A stretch of 64,000 bases of DNA, from contig CACOPB010000005.1 of the NCBI GenBank assembly GCA_902628965.1, positions 1 to 64,000 of the forward strand, in the 5' to 3' direction. A model generated the notes under the pieces. That model saw only the letters and a list, made by a program, of their open reading frames with translations, was not told the DNA's origin and did not search any database. The DNA comes from an uncultured Pelagibacteraceae bacterium. GTDB lineage: Bacteria; Pseudomonadota; Alphaproteobacteria; Pelagibacterales; Pelagibacteraceae. The first letter of the stretch is position 1. Every line of letters starts with the position of its first letter. This document shows, one piece after another, positions 26,952 through 35,726 of the stretch. The position numbers were made by a program, and so were the translations under genes.

Positions 26952-28564
26952 TTATGATTTTTTGCTGCCTTGATAAATGATGAGAATAAAGGATGAGGTC
27001 TCAAAGGTCTAGATTTAAATTCTGGATGAAATTGAACACCTATAAACCAAGGATGATTTTGTAATTCTATAATCTCTGGAAGCTTATTATCTGGCGATAA
27101 TCCTGAAAAAATCATGCCTTTTTTTTCAAATTTGTCTTTGAAAGCGATGTTAACTTCATACCTGTGACGATGTCTTTCTTTTATTAATCTTAATTTGTAA
27201 ATTTTTCTTATTTTTGAATTTTCCTTTAATTTTGCATCATAAGAACCTAGTCTCATCGTACCACCTAGATCTTTGTCAGTGCCTTTTATTTTTTTACCAT
27301 CTTTTGTCCATTCATTTATTAAACCAACTATAGGTAATCCTTTCTTATCAAATTCACTTGATGTAGCTTTTTTTAAATTCAATTGGTTTCTAGCAAATTC
27401 AATTATTGCCATTTGCATACCGTAACAAATTCCTAAAAAAGGAATTTTATTCTTTCTAGCATGTTTTATTGCCTCTATTTTTCCATCAGTTCCTCTTTTG
27501 CCAAATCCCCCAGGAATTAAAATTCCTGAAATATTATAAAGTTTTTTCTTTATTTCAGAAACTTTCAATTTTTCTGAGTCAATTCTTACTAAGTTAACTT
27601 TAATATTATTATCAATTCCTCCATGAGTTAGTGCTTCATCCAAGGATTTGTATGCATCTTTAAGCTCTACATATTTACCAATTATTGCAATATTAACTTG
27701 TTTTTTGTTTTGTAAGATAATTTTAGTAATTTTTTTCCAAGGTTTTAAATTTGCAGGTTTTTTTGATTTTAATTTAAAATAATTTAAAACCTGTATATCT
27801 AATTTTTGATTAAAAAAACTAATTGGTGCTTCATAAATAGTTTTAACATCGACTGTTTCAATCACATTTTTAATATCTACATTACAAAACAATGAAATTT
27901 TCTTTCTATGATCTAGAGGTATCGGTCTTTCAGATCTACAAATTATTATATCTGGTTGTATACCAATACTTCTTAATTCTTTAACTGAGTGTTGAGTTGG
28001 TTTTGTTTTTATTTCATCAGATGCTTTTAAGTATGGTACTAATGTTAAGTGAATGAATAATGCATTCTTTTTACCAACGTCGTTTGCAAATTGTCTTATT
28101 GCCTCTACAAATGGTAAACTCTCAATATCCCCTACTATTCCGCCAATTTCACATATTACAAAATCCTCTCTGGATGAGTCATTTTTTATAAACTGTTTTA
28201 TCCGATCAGTGATATGGGGGATTACTTGAACTGTTTTGCCTAAATACTCTCCTTTACGTTCTTTTTTTAGAACATCGTTATAAATTTTACCTGTAGTAAT
28301 ATTGTCTGATTTTTTAGCTGATACTCCTGAAAATCTCTCATAATGACCAAGATCTAAATCTGTTTCAGCTCCATCATCGGTTACATATACTTCTCCATGC
28401 TGGAATGGACTCATTGTTCCTGGATCAACATTCAAATATGGATCTAATTTTCTTAAACGAACTTTGTAACCTCTTGACTGTAATAAATATGCAAGGGATG
28501 CTGAAGAGAGACCTTTGCCTAAAGAAGAAACCACGCCGCCAGTAACGAATATATATCGCGCCAT
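26948..28564 (-). CDS. pyrG: CTP synthase
   Basis: Aminates UTP to CTP using glutamine. The N-terminal synthetase domain starts [18 protein letters not shown] (5-22) and contains [31 protein letters not shown] segments. The C-terminal glutamine amidotransferase has the nucleophile Cys in [11 protein letters not shown] and the His/Glu of [11 protein letters not shown]. Length 538 aa fits. CTP is also used by the ispD and cdsA products in this window. The gene starts 44 bp after secG ends. Confidence 0.97.
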   Translation of the reverse strand: MARYIFVTGGVVSSLGKGLSSASLAYLLQSRGYKVRLRKLDPYLNVDPGTMSPFQHGEVYVTDDGAETDLDLGHYERFSGVSAKKSDNITTGKIYNDVLKKERKGEYLGKTVQVIPHITDRIKQFIKNDSSREDFVICEIGGIVGDIESLPFVEAIRQFANDVGKKNALFIHLTLVPYLKASDEIKTKPTQHSVKELRSIGIQPDIIICRSERPIPLDHRKKISLFCNVDIKNVIETVDVKTIYEAPISFFNQKLDIQVLNYFKLKSKKPANLKPWKKITKIILQNKKQVNIAIIGKYVELKDAYKSLDEALTHGGIDNNIKVNLVRIDSEKLKVSEIKKKLYNISGILIPGGFGKRGTDGKIEAIKHARKNKIPFLGICYGMQMAIIEFARNQLNLKKATSSEFDKKGLPIVGLINEWTKDGKKIKGTDKDLGGTMRLGSYDAKLKENSKIRKIYKLRLIKERHRHRYEVNIAFKDKFEKKGMIFSGLSPDNKLPEIIELQNHPWFIGVQFHPEFKSRPLRPHPLFSSFIKAAKNHK

Positions 28565-28608
28565 GGAAGTATCTTATAGCGAATAAAAAATGAATTGAAA
28601 AGGATTAA

Positions 28609-28908
28609 TTAATTATTTTCTGGAATTGATGGTGTATCTTCAGTTTTTTCCTCAACAGTATCTAGTACTGAGCCTGTAGGGGTAAGTTCTGCTCTAGAAA
28701 TAATTGTTAAAGCTAAACTGCAAATAATAAAAAGTGTAGCTACAATTGCTGTGGCTTTTGTCATGAAGCTGCCTGCTGATCTAGATAACATAAAATTTTC
28801 TTGAGAAACACCAATCCCAAGTGCACCACCTTCTGATTTTTGTAACAAAACTAATAAAACCAAAATAACTGCAAGTATGATGTTAATAACAAGTAATAAT
28901 GTTTCCAT
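28609..28908 (-). CDS. secG: Protein-export membrane protein SecG
   Basis: A 99-aa SecYEG auxiliary subunit with two helices (about 3-22 and 50-70). The signature ILVLLVLLQKSEGGALGIG is clear, followed by FMLSRSAGSFMTKATAIVATLF with the family SA..F..K.T pattern. A short acidic tail rich in Thr, Glu and Pro closes the protein. It lies 6 bp after tpiA, the usual proteobacterial arrangement. Confidence 0.93.
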   Translation of the reverse strand: METLLLVINIILAVILVLLVLLQKSEGGALGIGVSQENFMLSRSAGSFMTKATAIVATLFIICSLALTIISRAELTPTGSVLDTVEEKTEDTPSIPENN

Positions 28909-28914
28909 GGGGGT

Positions 28915-29655
28915 CTAATTAATGGTTTTTTTAATTATATCAATAAATTTCTTTGAATCTTGTGAGGCACCACCCACTAAAAATCCGTCTATGCCAGTAA
29001 TAATTTTTAATTTATCAACGTTGTTACCATTTACTGATCCACCATATAAAATTTTTAGGGATTTTTTACCAAATTTGCTTTTTATGAAAGAAATTGATTT
29101 TTTTAGATCTTCAGATTTTGGAATTAAACCAGATCCTATAGACCATACAGGTTCATAAGCAATAACTATATTTGATTTATTATTTATGGAACTTAATCCA
29201 TTTTTAATTTGTTTAGCTAAAACTTGATTAGTTTTTTTATTTCTTTTCTCTCTTAATGTCTCACCAATACAAAAAATAATTTTTAAACCTGCTTTTAATG
29301 CACTTTTAATTTTTAAGTTGATCAGTTTATCATCTTCTCCTAATTGTCTATTTTCTGAGTGACCAAGTATAACATATTTTGCCCCAACACTTTTAAGCAT
29401 TCTAGAATTTACTTGACCTGTGTTAGCTCCAAAGTCATAACTGTGATGACAATTTTGAGCCCCTACTTCTATCTTAGTTTTTTTAAGTCTTTTTGATAAA
29501 GGGCGAATTAAAGTGCTAGGTGGACAATAAATTATTCTAAACTTATTTTTTTTATTGGTTTTTGAAAACTTTATTACTTTATCAAGTGAATTTAGAGTTC
29601 TTAAGTCACCAAACATTTTCCAATTAGCTACAAAATACGTATATTTATTTGTCAT
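28915..29655 (-). CDS. tpiA: Triose-phosphate isomerase
   Basis: Interconverts dihydroxyacetone phosphate and glyceraldehyde-3-phosphate. Active-site residues are all visible: Asn11/Lys13 in ANWKMFG, catalytic His99 in LGHSENR (usual GHSERR), catalytic Glu168 in AYEPVWSIGSG and the phosphate-binding LYGGSVNGNN. Length 246 aa is normal. It is divergent from the SurA_N-like gene across 56 bp of A/T-rich DNA that must hold both promoters. Confidence 0.96.
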   Translation of the reverse strand: MTNKYTYFVANWKMFGDLRTLNSLDKVIKFSKTNKKNKFRIIYCPPSTLIRPLSKRLKKTKIEVGAQNCHHSYDFGANTGQVNSRMLKSVGAKYVILGHSENRQLGEDDKLINLKIKSALKAGLKIIFCIGETLREKRNKKTNQVLAKQIKNGLSSINNKSNIVIAYEPVWSIGSGLIPKSEDLKKSISFIKSKFGKKSLKILYGGSVNGNNVDKLKIITGIDGFLVGGASQDSKKFIDIIKKTIN

Positions 29656-29711
29656 AATTGACTTTTTAATCTATAGATTTGTTTTTTACAGATCAATAAA
29701 TTTATAAGGCT

Positions 29712-31133
29712 ATGATTGAAAAAATTAAAAACTTAGGCTGGAAGCAATTCGGAGGATTAGTTTTAATTGTAATAATTATTATTGCATTTGGTTTTGGAGG
29801 TTTTGGAGGAGGGTTTAGCACTAACAATCAAAACAACATAGCAAAAATAAATAAGACTAATGTTACTACACAAGATTTTATTGATTATGTAAATCAAAGT
29901 GGAATTTCAGCAGAAGTAATCAGAAATAACCTGGATAACAATATAATCGAAGAACTTTTATCGGGTTTAATATCAACAACTCTCATTGATTTAGAGGTTA
30001 AAGATTTCGATATTTCAATTAATGAAAAAACAATTTTAAAAAAAATTAAAGAAGATGAAAACTTTCATGATGAAAGTGGGGTTTTTCAGAGAATTAAATA
30101 CGAAAAATTTTTACTTTCAAATAACATGTCTGCACAAATGTTTGAATTAAAATTAAAAAATAGAGAATTACAAAAACACTTGTTTGATTTTATAGGGGCA
30201 GGAACAATCACACCAAACTTTTTAATAGATAAAAAATTCGAAAATAATAACAAAACTCTAGAGATTGAATATTTTAATATGGATAATCTATATAAAATTA
30301 AAGAAGATTATACTGAGGCTGATATCCAAAAATTTATAGAAGAAAATAAAGATCAATTAAAAAAAGAATATATTGACTTTAAATACGTAATCATAAATCC
30401 AAAAAATTTAATTGGTGTAGAGGAATTTAATCAAGAATTCTTTGATGAAATAGACAAAATTGAAAATAACATCTCTCTAGGAAATACGTTTAATTCTTTA
30501 ATAGAAAATTTGGACATTGATATTATTGAAGTAAATGAATTTAGTCCTGATGGTGATGAAAAACAAAATGAGAGTTTAATTTTTTCAAAAAGATCATCAA
30601 AGATAGATTTAATTGAAAATGGAGATAATTTTTTACTTTATAGTATTGAAAAAGAATACGATAGAGCACCCGATTTAAATGATGAAAAAATAAATTCCGA
30701 AATAAGGAATTTGGTATACCAAAAAGGAAAGTTTGATCTTAATAGAGAAATTATTGAAGAAATACAGAATAAAAAATTTGATAACACTAAATTTAATGAA
30801 CTAGTTGGTTATGATAGAGAATTTGGTTCTTTAAGTTCAGTTAATGATAATAAACTTTTTGAAATTAACTCTGTAAAAATGCTTTTCGCTTTACCAATTA
30901 ACTCATTTGCTTTGGTTAATAGTAGTGAAAATGAAATTTATTTAGTAAAAATAACAGGTTCAAAAACAAATCCATTTAACAAAGAAGATCAAGATTATAA
31001 GAATTTTGTAAATAATGAATTTACCAATACGAGAAAAAGTATTTTAGCTTCTTATGATCAATTGTTAACTAATAAATATCAAGTTCAGTTAAATCAAAAA
31101 ACCATTGATAGAGTTAAAAATTATTTCAAATGA
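29712..31133 (+). CDS. SurA_N/PpiD-like membrane-anchored periplasmic chaperone
   Basis: A 473-aa protein with one N-terminal helix (about 15-30) followed by a Gly/Phe-rich GFGGFGGGF stretch and a SurA_N-type chaperone region (about 42-165: IAKINKTNVTTQDFIDYVN start). This is the layout of PpiD, the periplasmic folding factor at the Sec exit site, which also precedes trpE in many alphaproteobacteria. I cannot find a clear parvulin core between 190 and 400, and the protein is shorter than the usual 600-630 aa. It overlaps trpE by 4 nt. Confidence 0.75.
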   Translation: MIEKIKNLGWKQFGGLVLIVIIIIAFGFGGFGGGFSTNNQNNIAKINKTNVTTQDFIDYVNQSGISAEVIRNNLDNNIIEELLSGLISTTLIDLEVKDFDISINEKTILKKIKEDENFHDESGVFQRIKYEKFLLSNNMSAQMFELKLKNRELQKHLFDFIGAGTITPNFLIDKKFENNNKTLEIEYFNMDNLYKIKEDYTEADIQKFIEENKDQLKKEYIDFKYVIINPKNLIGVEEFNQEFFDEIDKIENNISLGNTFNSLIENLDIDIIEVNEFSPDGDEKQNESLIFSKRSSKIDLIENGDNFLLYSIEKEYDRAPDLNDEKINSEIRNLVYQKGKFDLNREIIEEIQNKKFDNTKFNELVGYDREFGSLSSVNDNKLFEINSVKMLFALPINSFALVNSSENEIYLVKITGSKTNPFNKEDQDYKNFVNNEFTNTRKSILASYDQLLTNKYQVQLNQKTIDRVKNYFK

Positions 31134-32590
31134 AAATTAATCGAAGCTTCAATGATTTTAAGTTTCGACACAGAAGCAAAAAAAATCAAATTATATACAC
31201 TTCAATAAAAGTAAAAAATGATGAAGAAGTATTAAATTTAATAGATAATTTCCTTGAGGAGAAAAATAGTTTTATATTTGAGTCTGTAGAAAAAGGTAAA
31301 ATTAAGGGCAGATATACAATATTTGGTAAAAACCCCGATAAAATTTGGGAATTTAACAACAATAACTCTTATCTAACTCAAAAAAATAAAAAAATTAAGC
31401 TAAAGGATAAGCCTGAAAATTTAATTGAAAAAATTATAGAAGATTTCAAATTTGAAACACCAAAAAATTTACCTAAAATTTGTTCATTAATTTCAGGTTA
31501 TTTTTCTTACGATTCTATAAGGTATATAGAAAAAATTCCAAATAATTGTAAGAATGATCTTAATCTACCAGATGTTAGACTTTTACGTCCAAGAACACTT
31601 GTAATTCATGACAATTTAAAAAAGGAAATATTTTTTATTTCAAATATCTTTAATGATGAAAAAATTACAAATTATGAAAATAAGTTTAATGAAATAAAAT
31701 CTGAATTATTTAAATTACAAATTCAATCATTGATTAAAAATATTGATAAAAAAATTATTAAAAAAACAAATAACATAAAAGTTAAATCAAACACTACAAA
31801 AAATAAATTTCTCAAAATGGTAGATAAAGCTAAAAAATACATAAAATTAGGTGATATTTTCCAAGTTGTATTAAGCCAGAGATTTGAGGCACAATTAACA
31901 AAAAAACCTTTAGATATTTATAAAAAGCTTAGAGTTACAAACCCCTCTCCTTTTATGTTTTTCTTTAATTTTAATGATTTTCAAATAATTGGTGCAAGTC
32001 CTGAAATATTAGTAAGACTTAGGGATAATAAAATTACCGTAAGGCCAATTGCAGGGACAAGACCACGTGGAAAAACTAAAAAAGAAGATTTATTTTATGA
32101 AAAAGATCTTCTTAAAGATAAAAAAGAACTTTCAGAACATTTAATGCTTCTTGATTTAGGTAGAAATGATGCTGGTAAAGTATCAAAGATAAATTCTGTA
32201 AAAGTGACAGAAAGCTTTATAATTGAAAAATACTCACATGTTATGCATATAGTTTCGAATGTAGTTGGTGAATATAATAAAAAGTTTTCAAAATTTAAAT
32301 CACTTTTAGCTGGTTTTCCAGCAGGAACTGTTTCTGGAGCTCCAAAAATTAGAGCTATGGAAATTATAGATGAATTAGAAACATCAAAAAGAAAAGTTTA
32401 TGCTGGTGGAATTGGATATTTTGCTGCTAATGGTGAATTTGATACTTGTATAGCTTTAAGAACTGCTATTGCAAAAAATAAAAAATTCTATGTACAGGCT
32501 GGTGCAGGTATAGTTGCAGATAGTAAACCAAAAAATGAATACGAGGAAACAGTTAATAAAGCTAAAGCTTTAATTAATGCTCTAAGATAA
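31130..32590 (+). CDS. trpE: Anthranilate synthase component I
   Basis: Converts chorismate to anthranilate with ammonia from TrpG, the first step of tryptophan synthesis. The chorismate-binding domain has GDIFQVVLSQRFEA, NPSPFMFFFNF, GASPEILVR, RPIAGTRPRGKT and the C-terminal FPAGTVSGAPKIRAMEII and YAGGIGYFA motifs. Length 486 aa fits. No leader peptide or T-box is visible upstream because the gene is coupled to the preceding ppiD-like gene. Start and stop overlap both neighbours. Confidence 0.96.
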   Translation: MKINRSFNDFKFRHRSKKNQIIYTSIKVKNDEEVLNLIDNFLEEKNSFIFESVEKGKIKGRYTIFGKNPDKIWEFNNNNSYLTQKNKKIKLKDKPENLIEKIIEDFKFETPKNLPKICSLISGYFSYDSIRYIEKIPNNCKNDLNLPDVRLLRPRTLVIHDNLKKEIFFISNIFNDEKITNYENKFNEIKSELFKLQIQSLIKNIDKKIIKKTNNIKVKSNTTKNKFLKMVDKAKKYIKLGDIFQVVLSQRFEAQLTKKPLDIYKKLRVTNPSPFMFFFNFNDFQIIGASPEILVRLRDNKITVRPIAGTRPRGKTKKEDLFYEKDLLKDKKELSEHLMLLDLGRNDAGKVSKINSVKVTESFIIEKYSHVMHIVSNVVGEYNKKFSKFKSLLAGFPAGTVSGAPKIRAMEIIDELETSKRKVYAGGIGYFAANGEFDTCIALRTAIAKNKKFYVQAGAGIVADSKPKNEYEETVNKAKALINALR

Positions 32591-33156
32591 TGAAAATATT
32601 ATTAATAGATAATTATGATAGTTTTACTTTTAATTTGTATCACTATATTTCTTCATTAAACGCTAAGGTTGATGTTATTAGAAACGATAAAATCAACTCA
32701 AAAGAAATAAGAAAAAAGAAATACGACAAAATAGTAATTTCACCTGGTCCAGGTAATCCAAATCAATCCGGAAACTGTATTAATATTTTAAAAACTTTGC
32801 ATAAAGAATTACCTTTTTTAGGAGTTTGTTTAGGTCATCAAATTATTGCCCAAGTATTTGGATCAAAGATTATACAAGCTAGAAAGCTAATGCATGGAAA
32901 AACAAGTAAAATAAAATCTAAAAAAATTGGTGTACTTAAAAATCTTCCAACCATTTTTGAAGCAACCAGATATCACAGTTTAGTGATTGATAAAAAAACT
33001 CTATCTAAAGAGCTTGTGATTACAGCAGAGACAGAAGATGGTGTCATTATGGGTGTTCAACACAAAAAATTCAATATTCATGGTGTACAATTCCATCCTG
33101 AAAGTATTAAAACTAAGTTTGGAATGAAAATTCTAAAAAACTTTATTAACAATTAA
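32590..33156 (+). CDS. trpG: Anthranilate synthase component II (glutamine amidotransferase)
   Basis: Supplies ammonia from glutamine to TrpE. The catalytic triad is visible: Cys80 in LGVCLGHQ, His169 and Glu171 in VQFHPES. The N-terminal LLIDNYDSFTFNLYHY (4-19) and SPGPGNPNQSG are the usual family blocks. It is a stand-alone 188-aa subunit, not fused to TrpD. The ATG shares one base with the trpE stop. Confidence 0.95.
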   Translation: MKILLIDNYDSFTFNLYHYISSLNAKVDVIRNDKINSKEIRKKKYDKIVISPGPGNPNQSGNCINILKTLHKELPFLGVCLGHQIIAQVFGSKIIQARKLMHGKTSKIKSKKIGVLKNLPTIFEATRYHSLVIDKKTLSKELVITAETEDGVIMGVQHKKFNIHGVQFHPESIKTKFGMKILKNFINN

Positions 33157-33160
33157 ATTT

Positions 33161-34153
33161 ATGGATCAAATTCTAGAAAAACTTAAAAATAAAAAAGATT
33201 TAACTTTTGAAGAAAGTAAAATTGCTTTTGAAATATTAATGACTGGAAAAGCTAGTAATGACGAAATTTTTTGTTTTTTAACCTTATTATCCGAAAAGGG
33301 AGAAGTTTCAGATGAAATAGCAGGTGGAGTTTTTGTTCTTAGAGAAAAGTCTAAAAGAGTGAATGTAAGTGATTGTATTGATACTTGTGGTACTGGCGGT
33401 GATGGCATGAATACTCTTAATATTTCAACAGCTTCTGCCCTACTTTTAGCTAGCATGGGTACAAAAGTTGCTAAACATGGTAATAAAGCTGTTTCCTCAA
33501 AATGTGGGTCCGGTGATGTTTTAGAAGCTCTTAAAATTAAAATTGATTTAAAACCTGAGGATATAGAAAAAGAAATTAATAACAATAATTTTGGTTTTAT
33601 GTTTGCACCAAATTATCATAGTGCAATGAGATTTGTAGGACCTGTAAGAAAGAAAATTGGAAAAAGAACTATTTTTAATATGATTGGTCCATTAAGTAAT
33701 CCTGCCCTTGTAGAGAGGCAAGTTGTAGGTGTTTTTGATAAAAAATTATTAAAAATTTTTGCAGAAGGACTTAAAAATTTAAATTTAAAATTTGCTTGGA
33801 TAGTAAATAGCGAGGATGGATTAGATGAAATATCTCCATATGAAATCACTAATGTTATTCAATTAAAAGATGGTCAAATATCTGAAATAATAATAGATCC
33901 AAATGCTTTGGGTGTAAATGCAGATAATTTTAAAAATTTAGTGGGTGATGATTCAAAATTTAATGCTGATAAAATGATTGAAATATTTAAAGGTGAAGAT
34001 AATGATTTTTCAAAAGCAGTTTGTTTAAATGCTGCAGCAGGGTTAATCGTTGGAGAAAAATTTTCAGACTTTTCTGAAGCATATAATTACTCAAGAGAAT
34101 TTATCCTTTCTGGAAAAACTTTTTTACATCTAGAAAAAATTCAAAATGTCTAA
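33161..34153 (+). CDS. trpD: Anthranilate phosphoribosyltransferase
   Basis: Joins anthranilate and PRPP. The PRPP-binding motif TCGTGGDGMNTLNIST lies near residue 76-91, followed by KHGNKAVSSKCGSGDVLEAL, FAPNYHSAMRFVGPVRKKIGKRTIFNMIGPLSNP and DGLDEISP. Length 330 aa is normal. It lies 4 bp after trpG and overlaps trpC by 8 nt, so trpEGDC is one compact translationally coupled unit. trpF, trpB and trpA are not in the window. Confidence 0.96.
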   Translation: MDQILEKLKNKKDLTFEESKIAFEILMTGKASNDEIFCFLTLLSEKGEVSDEIAGGVFVLREKSKRVNVSDCIDTCGTGGDGMNTLNISTASALLLASMGTKVAKHGNKAVSSKCGSGDVLEALKIKIDLKPEDIEKEINNNNFGFMFAPNYHSAMRFVGPVRKKIGKRTIFNMIGPLSNPALVERQVVGVFDKKLLKIFAEGLKNLNLKFAWIVNSEDGLDEISPYEITNVIQLKDGQISEIIIDPNALGVNADNFKNLVGDDSKFNADKMIEIFKGEDNDFSKAVCLNAAAGLIVGEKFSDFSEAYNYSREFILSGKTFLHLEKIQNV

Positions 34154-34937
34154 AAATATACTTCAAAATATCATTCAAAAAAAAGTTGAAAAAGTTGATA
34201 AATTAAAAAAATCCTTAGATCTTAAAACTTTAGACGAATTAATTAATAAAAATAACAGCTATATTAATTTTAAAGAGATAATAGAAAATAATATAAAAAA
34301 TAATAAAACTTCAATTATTGCTGAAATTAAAAAAGCAAGTCCTTCAGCGGGTATAATAGTTGATAATTATAATCCTGTAGATATTGCTCAGATTTATTTA
34401 AATAATAAGGCAACTTGCCTTTCAGTTTTAACAGAAGAAGATTATTTTTTAGGAAATTTAATTCACATAAGCAAAATAAAAGATAAAATTAATTTACCTG
34501 TATTGTGTAAGGATTTTTTTATCGATAAATTTCAAATACCTTTGGCAAAAAGTTATGGTGCTGATGCTATTTTAATTATTTTGGCTGGGGTTTCGTATGA
34601 CCTTGCTTCTGAATTATATGGTGAGGCTATGAAATACAATATGTCGGTTATAGTTGAGGTTCATACAGTAGAAGAAGCAAAAAAAGCATTAGACTTTAAA
34701 GATGCATTAATTGGAATAAACAATAGAAATTTAAAAACACTTAAAACTGATATAAATACAACTTATGATATTTATGATATTGTAAAAAGTCACAAAGGTC
34801 CTTTAATATCTGAAAGTGGAATTAAGAATAAAGATGAGCTATTAGAGCTAAAGAAAAAAACATCAATTAACACTTTTTTAATTGGTGAATCACTATTGAA
34901 AAACCTAAATAAAAATTCTATTTTTTCAGTTTTATAG
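34146..34937 (+). CDS. trpC: Indole-3-glycerol-phosphate synthase
   Basis: Closes the indole ring from CdRP. Motifs: SIIAEIKKASPSAGII (about 57-72, with the catalytic Lys), LSVLTEEDYFLG, LPVLCKDFFID, ILIILAG, VEVHTVEEA, IGINNRNLKT and ISESGI. Length 263 aa is normal. It is the last trp gene here; a short hairpin and T-tract follow at 34945-34969 before the lexA promoter region. Confidence 0.96.
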   Translation: MSKNILQNIIQKKVEKVDKLKKSLDLKTLDELINKNNSYINFKEIIENNIKNNKTSIIAEIKKASPSAGIIVDNYNPVDIAQIYLNNKATCLSVLTEEDYFLGNLIHISKIKDKINLPVLCKDFFIDKFQIPLAKSYGADAILIILAGVSYDLASELYGEAMKYNMSVIVEVHTVEEAKKALDFKDALIGINNRNLKTLKTDINTTYDIYDIVKSHKGPLISESGIKNKDELLELKKKTSINTFLIGESLLKNLNKNSIFSVL

Positions 34938-34944
34938 TCAAATA

Positions 34945-34969
34945 AAGCCCTATTTTGCTTGTTTTTTTT
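34945..34969 (+). terminator. Possible weak terminator after trpC
   Basis: A 4-bp AAGC/GCTT stem with an 8-nt loop is followed by G and eight T residues. The T-tract is good but the stem is short, so termination efficiency is doubtful. Confidence 0.35.
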
Positions 34970-34987
34970 AGTATTGTTAATTTAAAA

Positions 34988-35024
34988 GAACTTTTATAGA
35001 ACATTGTTTGTACGATATTTGTTC
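34988..35024 (+). promoter_or_regulatory. lexA operator: four GAAC/GTTC-like boxes at 11-bp pitch
   Basis: Upstream of lexA are GAAC (34988-34991), GAAC (34999-35002), GTAC (35010-35013) and GTTC (35021-35024), each separated by exactly 7 nt. The first pair is a perfect reverse complement of GTTC-N7-GTTC, the alphaproteobacterial LexA box; the last pair (GTAC-N7-GTTC) matches 7 of 8. The last box ends 2 nt before the start codon. A TTGTTA (34974-34979) and TATAGA (34995-35000) with 15-bp spacing could be the promoter, covered by the boxes. Confidence 0.7.
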
Positions 35025-35026
35025 TT

Positions 35027-35704
35027 ATGTTAACAAAAAAACAAAAAAACCTACTTTTATTTATCAACAAGAAGTTGAGAAGTTCTGGCGTATCTCCTTC
35101 ATATGAAGAGATGAAACAGTCTCTTAATTTAAAATCTAAATCAGGTATTCATAGATTGATTAGTGCTTTAGAGGAAAGAGGTTTTATTAAAAGATTAGCT
35201 CATAAAGCAAGAGCTTTAGAGGTAATTAAATTACCAGAAACTGCCTCTGCAAATGATATTTATAATAGTTTTTCGCCTAGTGTGATTAAAGGTGGACTAG
35301 ATGAAGAACAAACTAATTCTGATGAAGTAGAAGTACCAGTACTTGGAAAAATTGCAGCTGGAACACCTGTTGAAGCAATACAAAATGAGGTTTCTAGAAT
35401 TCCACTACCAAATAATTTGGAAAAAAATGGTGATTACTTTGGATTAAAAGTTCAAGGTGATTCTATGATAGATGCAGGTATTCATGAAGGTGATACTGTG
35501 ATTATTAAAAGAACTGATACTGCTGATAATGGTAAAATTGTAGTTGCTTTAATAGATGAACATGAAGCAATGTTAAAAAGAATTAGAAAAAAAGGTAAAG
35601 TTGTAGCCCTTGAAAGTGCTAACAGGAACTATGAAACTAAAATTTTTGGACCTGATAGAGTAAAAGTTCAAGGAGTTTTGGTATCTTTATATAGAAACTT
35701 CTAA
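35027..35704 (+). CDS. lexA: LexA SOS repressor
   Basis: N-terminal winged HTH (about 1-65, MLTKKQKNLLLFINKKLRSSGVSPSYEEM-type start) and C-terminal S24 self-cleavage domain. The cleavage site is Ala111-Gly112 (KIAAGTP); catalytic Ser146 lies in QGDSMIDAGIHEGD and Lys184 in AMLKRIRKKG. Under DNA damage RecA triggers cleavage. A phased set of LexA-like boxes lies directly before the start codon, which indicates autorepression. Length 225 aa fits the alphaproteobacterial form. It lies between trpC and gltX. Confidence 0.96.
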   Translation: MLTKKQKNLLLFINKKLRSSGVSPSYEEMKQSLNLKSKSGIHRLISALEERGFIKRLAHKARALEVIKLPETASANDIYNSFSPSVIKGGLDEEQTNSDEVEVPVLGKIAAGTPVEAIQNEVSRIPLPNNLEKNGDYFGLKVQGDSMIDAGIHEGDTVIIKRTDTADNGKIVVALIDEHEAMLKRIRKKGKVVALESANRNYETKIFGPDRVKVQGVLVSLYRNF

Positions 35705-35726
35705 AAAAATAGTCTAAACAACATTG

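Noticed and set aside
33166..33585. 139-aa open frame antisense to trpD
   Set aside because: trpD is a clear, conserved gene on the other strand; the antisense frame has no ribosome binding site or recognisable motif.
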